From NCBI GenBank assembly GCA_947625425.1, contig CANQOH010000007.1:1-44557 (forward strand): 44,557 nt of DNA, read 5' to 3'. The stretch comes from an uncultured Bacilli bacterium (GTDB taxonomy: Bacteria > Bacillota_I > Bacilli_A > RF39 > UBA660). Positions 7,135 to 15,041 of the stretch are shown here, one piece after another (positions within the stretch are counted from its first letter, which is position 1; the number at the start of each line of letters is the position of its first letter). A model generated the notes under the pieces. It was not told where the DNA came from. It did not search any database and was given only the letters and a program-made list of their open reading frames with translations. A program made the translations under genes and the position numbers.

Positions 7135-7941
7135 TCACTGCTCTTCTACTTTATTTTCTTCTTGAGCTTTTTCCTCAGCTTCTTTTTCTTCTTTAGCTAT
7201 AGTATCATAACTTTTAAAATAAATATTTTCTTCGGTAATTGTATCTAAATATAAAATACCTTTTTCATCATCCATTGCTAAGGAAGCATAGATTTGATTA
7301 TAAGAATTTAAATTTTTAATATTAACTAAATCGATAACAACGGTATTACCATCATTCATTTTTAACATAAAACGATTATTATCGATAATAGTACCATCAG
7401 CTGATTTATAAGGATTATATTCAAGCTCATTAATCATTTTAATAATATTATAATCGATTTTATTTAAACCTTTTAATAGGTCTTCAAAAACAGTATCTGG
7501 GGTAAAATTAATTAAAGTTGGATAACCATAGTATTCGTTATTTATGTCATCTATTGATTTACCACTTGTTGTTATGTATTTATTATTATATTTATAATAA
7601 AATAGAACTTTAGATTCTTCGATATCAATTGTTACTTTACCAAAGAGATTTCTTTTGATGGAAACTTTCTCGATGATAGGATTTTGTTCAAGTAATTTAT
7701 TTTTGGCTTTTTTAACTTTTAATTTTGACATTTTAGGGTAATCTTCGATTTCTAATGTTTCAATTATACGAACATCAGAGATAGTATCATTACCATTTAT
7801 ATAGATGTTTTTGATATGAAAGTTATATAAATATAAAAAAGATAGAACAATTAGACATATAAAAGCTAAAAGTTTTACGACGACTTTAACTCTTAGGCGT
7901 CTTTTTCTTTTATGTTTTGTCTGTTCTATCTTTTTGGCCAT
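7135..7941 (-). CDS. divIB: Cell division protein DivIB/FtsQ
   Basis: DivIB/FtsQ is a bitopic division protein that, with FtsL and DivIC, activates the septal FtsW-PBP pair. The 268 residues show a basic cytosolic N-terminus (KHKRKRRLRVK), one membrane segment (about 23-43), then a POTRA domain (KNIYINGNDTISDVRIIETL through KRNLFGKVTIDIEE) and the beta domain. A highly charged Glu/Lys tail ends the protein. I use the ATG at 7941, 8 nt after GGGAG; an upstream TTG at 7956 lies inside the murB end and the ribosome site. Gene order murG-murB-divIB is the classic dcw cluster order. Confidence 0.88.
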   Translation of the reverse strand: MAKKIEQTKHKRKRRLRVKVVVKLLAFICLIVLSFLYLYNFHIKNIYINGNDTISDVRIIETLEIEDYPKMSKLKVKKAKNKLLEQNPIIEKVSIKRNLFGKVTIDIEESKVLFYYKYNNKYITTSGKSIDDINNEYYGYPTLINFTPDTVFEDLLKGLNKIDYNIIKMINELEYNPYKSADGTIIDNNRFMLKMNDGNTVVIDLVNIKNLNSYNQIYASLAMDDEKGILYLDTITEENIYFKSYDTIAKEEKEAEEKAQEENKVEEQ

Positions 7942-7946
7942 ATTTA

Positions 7947-8843
7947 TTACTCCCAATCTATAAATTCTTGTTCAATTACTAAATCAACATTTGTTTTTTC
8001 TAAGACAACATCATGGACATAATTAATTAATTTGTATACATCTTGGCTAGTAGCATTATCTTTATTAATAATAAAGTTAGCATGTTTTTCTGATACTTCA
8101 GCACCACCAATACGATGACCTTTTAAACCAGATGATTCAATTAGTCTACCAGCGAAGTCACCTTCCGGATTACGGAAGACTGAACCAGCTTGCGCATATT
8201 CTAATGGTTGAGTTTCAACACGTCTTTGACGACGCTCTTCAATTAATTCTAATGAGCCTTGTTTATCACCCTTTTTTAAGAAAAACTTAGCTGCCACAAT
8301 TATATATTTTTTAGTTTCTTTAAACATTGTTGTACGATATGCATAAGAGATATTTTCATGTTCAATTGTTTCTAATTCAAGATTTTCATTAATAACGGTA
8401 ACTGATGTAACATAATCCATAATACAAGAGTTATAAGCACCGGCATTACCATATACTGCTCCCCCTATTGTTCCAGGGATACCAGCGGCAAATTCTAAAC
8501 CAGTTAATGAATGATCAACGGCTTCTTTAACTAAATTTGGTAACATAACACCAGCTTCAGCATAAGCTATTTCTTTATCTTCTTGAATTTCTAAACCATT
8601 TAATTTATTTAAACGAATAACGGCTCCATCGTATTCACGATCATTTAAAACAATATTAGAGCCATTACCTAAAATAAAATATTTAGTCTTATTTGCTTTT
8701 AATAGTTTTAATAAACTAATTAAATCTTGGATGGAATTAGGAGATACTAAGTATCTAGCTGTTCCACCAATATGATATGTATTTAAATTTTTTAAGGTAG
8801 CATGTTCTTCAACTGTACCATATTTTGTTAATTCCTCGATCAT
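7947..8843 (-). CDS. murB: UDP-N-acetylenolpyruvoylglucosamine reductase
   Basis: MurB is a cytosolic FAD enzyme that uses NADPH to reduce the enolpyruvyl group, giving UDP-MurNAc. The 298 residues show the FAD-binding loop (ILGNGSNIVLND, about 57-68), GIPGTIGGAVYGNAGA (121-136) and the catalytic Ser in AQAGSVFRNP (Ser221), with the downstream KGHRIGGAEVSEKHANFIIN block. The shorter type II form fits Bacilli. Its ATG overlaps the murG TGA (ATGA), which shows tight coupling. Confidence 0.97.
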   Translation of the reverse strand: MIEELTKYGTVEEHATLKNLNTYHIGGTARYLVSPNSIQDLISLLKLLKANKTKYFILGNGSNIVLNDREYDGAVIRLNKLNGLEIQEDKEIAYAEAGVMLPNLVKEAVDHSLTGLEFAAGIPGTIGGAVYGNAGAYNSCIMDYVTSVTVINENLELETIEHENISYAYRTTMFKETKKYIIVAAKFFLKKGDKQGSLELIEERRQRRVETQPLEYAQAGSVFRNPEGDFAGRLIESSGLKGHRIGGAEVSEKHANFIINKDNATSQDVYKLINYVHDVVLEKTNVDLVIEQEFIDWE

Positions 8844-9925
8844 TTTATCAAACCCTTTAACTTTTTATAGATTAATTCACTACTATTATTCATACTCATC
8901 TTTTGAAGATTTTGACGCATTTTTTTATATTTCTCTTGGTCTTTGAGCACTTCATTAATTGTACTTAGCAATTTGGCAGAAGTCAAATCTTTTTCTTCGA
9001 TTATTTCGCCACCACCATTATTTTTAATTTCTAAAGCATTATAGTATTGATGATTATTGGCAACATATGGAGATGGAATAAAGATAGCTGGTAAATTAAG
9101 CGATAAGATTTCACTCATTGTTGAAGCGCCTGCACGAGTTACAATTAAATCAGTATTTTTTAATAAAGCTGGTAAGTTATCTAAGTAAGGTAATACTTTA
9201 ACATTAGATGGAAATTTTTGATCTTTAATAAAATCTTCATATAAATCTTTACCAGTGATATATAAAACTTCAAACTCTTCTTTTTTAACTTCATTTAAGA
9301 ATTCGGTCATTTTAGCATTAACGGTGGCGGAACCTAAACTACCAGCAACGACAACGACTAATTTTTTATCTTTTGATAAACCTAGAGATTCTTTAGGCAT
9401 TGGAGCTAGAGATAAAGCATTCTCACCACAAGGATTTCCAGAATAGAATACTTCACCTTTGGCTTTATTAAACTTATTTATTGTTTCTTTAAACGATACT
9501 CCAATCAAATCAACTTTATTTTGTAAAGCTAAATTGGTTTTACCAGGGATACTATTTTGTTCATGAATAAAGGTTTTAATACCTAATTTATGAGCAGCTT
9601 TAATAACAGGATATGTTACATAACCACCGATACCTAAAACTAAATCAGGTTTAAATTCTTGCATTAATTTAAGACATTTTTTTTCGGCTTTTCTAATTAA
9701 AAAGATATTTTTAAAATCTAATAATAAATCTTTTTTAGAAAAACCATATATTTCAATTGGTTCATATCTAAGGCCACGTTTAGGGATAAGGTCTTTTTCC
9801 ATACGATTATGAGTACCAATATATAAAACTTCTAAATCTTTTTCTTGTTCTTGAAATTTATTAATTATAGCTAAGGCAGGATAGATATGTCCTCCAGTAC
9901 CTCCAGCTGAGACGATAATTTTCAT
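8840..9925 (-). CDS. murG: Lipid II synthase MurG
   Basis: MurG is the membrane-associated GT-B glycosyltransferase that adds GlcNAc to lipid I to make lipid II. The 361 residues have the Gly-rich N-terminal loop SAGGTGGHIYPALAI (6-20), FIHEQNSIPGKTN, and the C-terminal UDP-GlcNAc site (VTRAGASTMSEIL). Length is normal. Shine-Dalgarno AGGTGAT precedes the ATG. It is the first gene of the murG-murB-divIB-queH run; a TATAAT lies just upstream. Confidence 0.97.
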   Translation of the reverse strand: MKIIVSAGGTGGHIYPALAIINKFQEQEKDLEVLYIGTHNRMEKDLIPKRGLRYEPIEIYGFSKKDLLLDFKNIFLIRKAEKKCLKLMQEFKPDLVLGIGGYVTYPVIKAAHKLGIKTFIHEQNSIPGKTNLALQNKVDLIGVSFKETINKFNKAKGEVFYSGNPCGENALSLAPMPKESLGLSKDKKLVVVVAGSLGSATVNAKMTEFLNEVKKEEFEVLYITGKDLYEDFIKDQKFPSNVKVLPYLDNLPALLKNTDLIVTRAGASTMSEILSLNLPAIFIPSPYVANNHQYYNALEIKNNGGGEIIEEKDLTSAKLLSTINEVLKDQEKYKKMRQNLQKMSMNNSSELIYKKLKGLIK

Positions 9926-9942
9926 TTATATCACCTACTATA

Positions 9943-9948
9943 ATTATA
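9943..9948 (-). promoter_or_regulatory. Probable -10 box upstream of murG
   Basis: TATAAT on the minus strand 18 nt before the murG ATG, with no convincing -35. The 9926-10103 gap otherwise holds only this and the divergent promoter of the next gene. Confidence 0.4.
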
Positions 9949-10050
9949 CTATAAGATTCAATATTTTTGACTAATATCATTTTTAAATATGTAAAATGGA
10001 TAAGTGATAAATATGGACCTATTTTTTATTTTGAATATTTTAACGTAAAT

Positions 10051-10079
10051 TTGCTTTTTTATTTTATGAGTGCTAGTAT
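10051..10079 (+). promoter_or_regulatory. Sigma-A promoter of the 303-residue unknown gene
   Basis: TTGCTT (10051-10056), a 17-nt spacer and TAGTAT (10074-10079) preceded by TGC, so it also has an extended -10 element. Confidence 0.7.
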
Positions 10080-10103
10080 ACACTGCAACAGGGAGGAAAT
10101 ATC

Positions 10104-11015
10104 ATGAATGAAACGATAAATATTAATACTTTAGTTAATCATGTAGTCTTCACTATTGATACACTATGTGAACGTCATAAATATCCTCAAGAATTACTTG
10201 ATTATCTGTATTTAATTACTTTAGGAATGATTTTAAAATATGGTGATGAATTTATTAACGATATTTATACTATTATTACTTGTACGAAGTTTAATGTAAC
10301 GACAAATAATGATAATAAATATTATATAAATCCTACAAGAAATAATTATAAAACTAAATGGTTAGATTTATCGTGTGATTTTCCGACTATAAATATTCAA
10401 AATGAATTATTATTTAAAAAAATAGATAATTCGTTTATTAAAACGTTAGAATATTTAACATATGAATTAAATTTAATTTTATTTAATAAAAATAAAAAGT
10501 ATTCAATTACGGATAAAATTAAAATAAGATATGATTACTATAAAAATGGAATTGTAGATACTAAAAATAACTATACAATTGATAAAGTATTTAATTTATT
10601 ATCAGTTGAAGAAATAATTAAAATTATCTTAGATTTAAGAGATATAAAGATTAAAAATAATAAAGTTAATAATGTTTTAACTAAGTTAAAGAAAATAGAT
10701 TATGATACTTATAAAATAGAAGGATTAGATATATTAGTTAATCTATTTAGACCTTTATATAACTATCAAGGATTTAAAGATTTAATTAAAAATAATATTT
10801 TATTAAGTAATAATATTGTAGAAAAAGAATTTGATAAAGTATTAGGTAAAAATACTTATAAAAATATTAGTAAGAAATTAGATAATTTAGAAATTAAATT
10901 TAATAATAATAAAGATAATATTAATAATGATTATTATATGTTATCGATTGAATATATTGAACTAAAAAATGATTATATTAATAAATATATTAGTTATTTA
11001 GAAGAAAAAATATAA
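10104..11015 (+). CDS. Conserved-looking protein of unknown function, Asn/Lys/Ile-rich
   Basis: I do not recognise this 303-residue protein. It is clearly a gene: strong Shine-Dalgarno (GGGAGGAA) 7 nt before the ATG, its own promoter, and a terminator after it. It is soluble, without signal peptide or membrane segment. The N-terminal part (1-60) looks mostly helical; the C-terminal third (about 225-303) is Lys/Asn/Asp-rich with heptad-like hydrophobic spacing, possibly a coiled coil. Composition is extreme (Asn, Lys, Ile, Asp, Tyr). No catalytic motif, metal site or DNA-binding helix was seen. It is the only plus-strand gene between murG and the kinase island. Confidence 0.7.
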   Translation: MNETININTLVNHVVFTIDTLCERHKYPQELLDYLYLITLGMILKYGDEFINDIYTIITCTKFNVTTNNDNKYYINPTRNNYKTKWLDLSCDFPTINIQNELLFKKIDNSFIKTLEYLTYELNLILFNKNKKYSITDKIKIRYDYYKNGIVDTKNNYTIDKVFNLLSVEEIIKIILDLRDIKIKNNKVNNVLTKLKKIDYDTYKIEGLDILVNLFRPLYNYQGFKDLIKNNILLSNNIVEKEFDKVLGKNTYKNISKKLDNLEIKFNNNKDNINNDYYMLSIEYIELKNDYINKYISYLEEKI

Positions 11016-11050
11016 AAACATACATTGGTTAATGTATGTTTTATTTTTTT
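11014..11050. terminator. Bidirectional terminator
   Basis: A 10-bp perfect stem (11017-11026 with 11031-11040) with a 4-nt loop; T runs on both sides serve the plus-strand unknown gene and the minus-strand kinase. Confidence 0.85.
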
Positions 11051-12954
11051 GCTTCATCATTTAATTCATTAATATTTAAGATAGCTGTTTCAGATATTTC
11101 ATAGAAGTCATCTGGTAAAGGAGCAAAATTATTGGTATATTCTTTATTTAAGAATTTTCTTAAGACCCTTTCTAGTTCACTAGCATCCATTGGCTTAGAT
11201 AGATAATCATCAAAACCAATACTTAAATATTTATCTTTCATACCTTCAATAGCATTAGCAGTTAAAACAACAACACGAGTTTTAAAGGAAGGTATTTCTT
11301 TTAATAAATGAAAAGTTTCTGTACCACTCATTTTAGGCATCATATCATCCATTAAAATTAAATCATATATTTCACCATTTTGAATCTTTTCTAAGCAAGC
11401 TCTTCCACTTTCACATGAATCAATAATAAGATTATATTTTTTTAATAAACGTTCGGCGACTTTAATATTTAAAGTATTATCATCTACAATTAAAACACGT
11501 TTACCAGATAAATCTAAAGCTTCTTTAGTAAAATTATTATTTAGATGATATTTCTTTTCCGAAACAATTCGTTGCTTTAAATAAACAGTAAATTTAGAGC
11601 CACTGCCAAAAACTGACTGAACAATTATCTTACCGCCTAGCATTTCAACTAGGCTTTTAGTAATAGCTAAACCTAAACCAGCGCCTTCAATAGTTGTATT
11701 TCTATCTTCATCTAATCTTTCAAATTTAGTAAATAATTTATCAATCTTTTCCGGTTTAATACCACGGCCAGTATCTTCTACTGATAAAACTAAAGAACAT
11801 TCATCGTTTTTATTTATACAACTAACATTAAATTCAATAGTTCCACTTTCGGTATATTTAATGGCATTTGTAAGAAGATTACTAATTATTTCACGAACTT
11901 TAGATTTATCACCATATAAAGTTTTAGGAATATCTGGAGCAATATTGGTAATTAAATCAATTGGTTTTTCCCCAATACGTGGTTTAACTAATTTAGCTAG
12001 TAATTGACATTCTTCAGTTAAATCATATTCGGTATTAACGATTTCCATTTTATTAGCTTCGATTTTAGAAATATCTAGAATACCATTGACGATATCTAAT
12101 AAGTTTTGGGAAGCTAAAATAATATCTTTAGCATCTTGTTTGGCAGCTTCTAGAGTCTCTTCTTCTTTAATCGCTTCACTAAAGCCAACTATAGCATTTA
12201 GCGGCGTTCTTATTTCATGAGACATACTTGATAAAAAGTCAGTCTTCGCCGCATTAGCTTTTTCAGCTTGATCTTTAGCTAAAGATATTTGTTCTAACAT
12301 CCTTACATCGGGATTTTGCATAGTAAAATACATTAGATAATTAATAAAAGTAATACTAATAGAAATAACTATTATATAAGGATTTATTTGATATAAACAT
12401 AGTAGAACAATAACAATTAAAAGAATGGAAAAGATAGGTATATGTCTTTTATCAATTCTTTTTATATTAAATAAAGGAATACAAATTGATATGATAATTA
12501 AGATAGCGCAGATTATATTGGTAACAGTTGCGGAAAGACCGGTTATGGTTGTTACATCATTAGCTTTAATAACATCTAATGATAAAGGTAAAATCAGAAT
12601 AAAAGATATAATATCAATAACATAAATAAGGCTGGTAAGTTTCTTCATAGTATTTTCATTTAATTTAACAGTTATTAATAAAGAATAAATTAGTAAACAA
12701 GCGGAAATAGTTATTAAAGATATAAAATCTATTTTATTGAGTAAGACAATTAAGAAAAGATAGTCATTGACTTTATTAATTACAACTAAAGTTTGTAAGA
12801 TAGTAACTATAATACTATCAATTAAGCTAGCTATTAACATGACATTATAAACTTTATTTTCAGGAATATTTATTCTTTTTTTAGAAAAATATACAATGCA
12901 TAACAAGGTTGAAAAAAAGATTGAACAAGCTGGTAAAAGAATGCCTGCCATCAT
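11041..12954 (-). CDS. Membrane hybrid sensor histidine kinase with receiver domain
   Basis: A 637-residue sensor. Residues 1-212 hold about six to seven membrane segments with little outside, so the signal may be in or near the membrane. Then come a short coiled linker, the HisKA box MSHEIRTPLNAIVGFSE (His246), an ATPase domain with N (NLLTNAIKYT, 359-368), G1 (EDTGRGI) and G2 (GAGLGLAIT) boxes, and a C-terminal receiver (484-605) with VDDN and phospho-acceptor Asp536 in LMDDMMP. No DNA-binding output is attached, so phosphate should pass to an Hpt protein; one is encoded at 14226-14999. It is a clear paralogue of the kinase at 15042-17300 (shared FYFSK/VYFSK start and the MLEQ linker). Own promoter and terminator. 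Confidence 0.92.
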   Translation of the reverse strand: MMAGILLPACSIFFSTLLCIVYFSKKRINIPENKVYNVMLIASLIDSIIVTILQTLVVINKVNDYLFLIVLLNKIDFISLITISACLLIYSLLITVKLNENTMKKLTSLIYVIDIISFILILPLSLDVIKANDVTTITGLSATVTNIICAILIIISICIPLFNIKRIDKRHIPIFSILLIVIVLLCLYQINPYIIVISISITFINYLMYFTMQNPDVRMLEQISLAKDQAEKANAAKTDFLSSMSHEIRTPLNAIVGFSEAIKEEETLEAAKQDAKDIILASQNLLDIVNGILDISKIEANKMEIVNTEYDLTEECQLLAKLVKPRIGEKPIDLITNIAPDIPKTLYGDKSKVREIISNLLTNAIKYTESGTIEFNVSCINKNDECSLVLSVEDTGRGIKPEKIDKLFTKFERLDEDRNTTIEGAGLGLAITKSLVEMLGGKIIVQSVFGSGSKFTVYLKQRIVSEKKYHLNNNFTKEALDLSGKRVLIVDDNTLNIKVAERLLKKYNLIIDSCESGRACLEKIQNGEIYDLILMDDMMPKMSGTETFHLLKEIPSFKTRVVVLTANAIEGMKDKYLSIGFDDYLSKPMDASELERVLRKFLNKEYTNNFAPLPDDFYEISETAILNINELNDEAKK

Positions 12955-12970
12955 ACATCACCCTATTTTA

Positions 12971-12998
12971 ATTATAGCATTATATAAGAAAATAGCAA
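12971..12998 (-). promoter_or_regulatory. Promoter of the 637-residue hybrid kinase
   Basis: TTGCTA (12998-12993), 16-nt spacer, TGC-TATAAT (extended -10; -10 at 12976-12971) on the minus strand. The -35 abuts the terminator of the acyltransferase gene. Confidence 0.75.
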
Positions 12999-13000
12999 AG

Positions 13001-13023
13001 AAAAAAAGGCTTTTATAAGCCTT
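13001..13023 (-). terminator. Terminator after the acyltransferase gene
   Basis: A 7-bp stem AAGGCTT/AAGCCTT with a 4-nt loop followed by seven T on the minus strand. Confidence 0.85.
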
Positions 13024-14146
13024 AAAAATGGTGTTGAAAATCACGTTTTTCTCTGGCGAGAACTAGTTTTTGAGCATACACTACGCTACCTACATTTTCT
13101 TTAGTTGGTTCTAGGGATGCGATATCTTGCCAAACATCCTCAGGATTAATAATTTCGCGAGGGCGATAATCAGCACTAAATTCGATTTCGGTATCATATC
13201 GACCGGTAGTTGCGACTCTTTTAATTAATTCTCTTTCCCATGCTTCGTCATAAGAACTGCCATTTAAACATTCTTCTCTGGTGCTCTTGCCATATTTTTC
13301 CATCATTAAATATAACCAGGTAGCCATGACATCTCTTAGATATTCTAAAGCTTGTTTTTCACTCATATTAGTGATATCAATTGGATCATCAACTACAGTA
13401 TGAATTGGATTAGTTTTACCAGGTGTAGCCATATCTTTTAAGTAATGAACGATAGGAACTATTTTAGCGCCGGTATCTTGGGAAGTTCTATAAATACCTG
13501 GCCATAAGTGAAGGATTAAGCTTTCTGAAGTTTTGTTCCAAACGCCTTCGGGAAACATCATTAAATCAGCACCATTATTTATTAAAAATTGAGCCTTATC
13601 AAGTGAAGCATGTCTACTATTTTTTACTTTTCGATTAGTCATGGCAACACCATTAAGATAAGCAGTTATACCGTCAAAGGTATTATAGAATTGTGGTAAA
13701 CTACCAAATAAAATATAGGCGTGTCTTTTTGCAGCTAAAATGGTAGCTAAGGTATCATCTTTAAAAGCATGGTTGGCCATCCAAATAACTGGTTCCTTAG
13801 GTAATAGTATTTCAGAGTCTGGCTTTTCACAACCAGGATTGATTAATTCTTGGCGATTTTCAAATATTTGCGGATTTTTTAAAAAGAGTTTGCCAATTTT
13901 CTTTAATAAAACATTTATTTTACGACGAAATTCAATACCCTCTTTAGATAGAGTTAATTCAGGTTCGTTTTCTAATAAATACCTTAAGTGTCTAGCTAAA
14001 AAATAAAATAGTATAGTTGGTTTTTCGCCACCAGTTAAGTCATTAATGTTAGAAATTTTATCACCATATAAATTTGTAATTTCTGCTAATAATTGTTCAT
14101 CTTCTTTTTTGATTAGTTTACTGATATCATGAATAAATGTTGCCAT
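13022..14146 (-). CDS. PlsC-like lysophospholipid acyltransferase family protein
   Basis: Members of this family move an acyl chain from acyl-CoA, acyl-ACP or acyl-phosphate to a glycerolipid or related acceptor. The four motifs are visible: NHAFKDD with the HX4D dyad (His126, Asp131), GVAMTNR (166-172), FPEG (198-201) and WPGIYR with the conserved Pro (215-220). The 374 residues exceed the usual 240 or so: a 115-residue N-terminal helical part and an 80-residue C-terminal tail flank the catalytic domain. No clear membrane segment. Own promoter and terminator. Its place between two-component genes and near an acyl-activating enzyme suggests a regulated lipid modification. Acceptor and donor are unknown. 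Confidence 0.82.
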   Translation of the reverse strand: MATFIHDISKLIKKEDEQLLAEITNLYGDKISNINDLTGGEKPTILFYFLARHLRYLLENEPELTLSKEGIEFRRKINVLLKKIGKLFLKNPQIFENRQELINPGCEKPDSEILLPKEPVIWMANHAFKDDTLATILAAKRHAYILFGSLPQFYNTFDGITAYLNGVAMTNRKVKNSRHASLDKAQFLINNGADLMMFPEGVWNKTSESLILHLWPGIYRTSQDTGAKIVPIVHYLKDMATPGKTNPIHTVVDDPIDITNMSEKQALEYLRDVMATWLYLMMEKYGKSTREECLNGSSYDEAWERELIKRVATTGRYDTEIEFSADYRPREIINPEDVWQDIASLEPTKENVGSVVYAQKLVLAREKRDFQHHF

Positions 14147-14169
14147 ATTATGTCCCCTTACAGAGAGTT

Positions 14170-14198
14170 ATTTTAACACTAAATATATTAATTAACAA
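14170..14198 (-). promoter_or_regulatory. Promoter of the acyltransferase gene
   Basis: TTGTTA (14198-14193), 17-nt spacer, TAAAAT (14175-14170) on the minus strand, just after the terminator of the Hpt-REC gene. Confidence 0.7.
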
Positions 14199-14208
14199 AT
14201 ATATCCAT

Positions 14209-14233
14209 TAAAAAAGCTAGATAAACTAGCTTT
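14209..14233 (-). terminator. Terminator after the Hpt-REC gene
   Basis: An 8-bp stem AAAGCTAG/CTAGCTTT with a 5-nt loop and T run on the minus strand. Confidence 0.85.
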
Positions 14234-14999
14234 CTTTATTGATTGTTTTTTCAACTATTTCTTTTATTTTAGCTTCACTAAATGGTTTATTTAACATATC
14301 TACGATCTCATAAGTGAAAGCTTTATTAATAGCTTCACTTGATGAATCACCACTAACTATTGTAACAGGCATTTTACTTAATAGATTATTTTCTTTCATA
14401 TAATCTAGAACAGCAAAACCATCGACTTTAGGCATATTTAAATCTAATAAGATGGCTTTTAAACGATCATCATTTTCATGAGATTTAATAATATTTAAAG
14501 TTTCTTCACCATCTTTAGCAAAAGCAAGTTCATATTCTTCATTAAAGATTTTTTTAACAAAGATTCTTATTACTTCAGAATCATCTGCGACTAAGATAAC
14601 ATCTTTATTTGATACTTCTTTATCCTGGTATATAGATTCAGTTCCACCTAAGTATTCATTAACAATCTTTTTAACATTAGCAGCTTCTTCTAATAAAGAT
14701 GGATAACTATCTTTAACATATGCATAATCATTAGCTTTACTTTTCATTTCATGTTCATAAGCTATTTCAGCTAACTTTAAGAATCCAAAGTATTTACAAT
14801 CACTTTTTAGAGAATGAACATAAATAGCATAATTAGGCATATCTTGATCTTTAAAGAATTTATCGATTTGTTCTAATTTACCATCTATACCATTTTTAAA
14901 TTCAATTAATGTTTCATTATAAGTATCGATGTCACCAAATAATTCTAAACTACTATTAACATCAACACCATTCTCTTTTAAGAAACTGATATCTTTCAT
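14226..14999 (-). CDS. Phosphorelay protein: Hpt domain fused to a receiver domain
   Basis: A 257-residue soluble protein. Residues 1-115 form a helical histidine phosphotransfer domain with the motif VHSLKSD (His62 as the phospho-site). Residues 132-255 form a receiver: acidic pair VADDSE, phospho-acceptor Asp186 in LLDLNMP, and conserved Lys in NKPFSE. There is no DNA-binding or enzymatic output, so it is a relay or a protein-interaction switch. I start at the ATG 14999 behind GGTGAT; the upstream in-frame ATG at 15038 has no ribosome site. It follows the double-receiver kinase by about 40 nt and is very likely its partner. Confidence 0.9.
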   Translation of the reverse strand: MKDISFLKENGVDVNSSLELFGDIDTYNETLIEFKNGIDGKLEQIDKFFKDQDMPNYAIYVHSLKSDCKYFGFLKLAEIAYEHEMKSKANDYAYVKDSYPSLLEEAANVKKIVNEYLGGTESIYQDKEVSNKDVILVADDSEVIRIFVKKIFNEEYELAFAKDGEETLNIIKSHENDDRLKAILLDLNMPKVDGFAVLDYMKENNLLSKMPVTIVSGDSSSEAINKAFTYEIVDMLNKPFSEAKIKEIVEKTINKES

Positions 15000-15041
15000 A
15001 TTATCACCATATCCTATCTTAATTTTATTACAATACAATTA

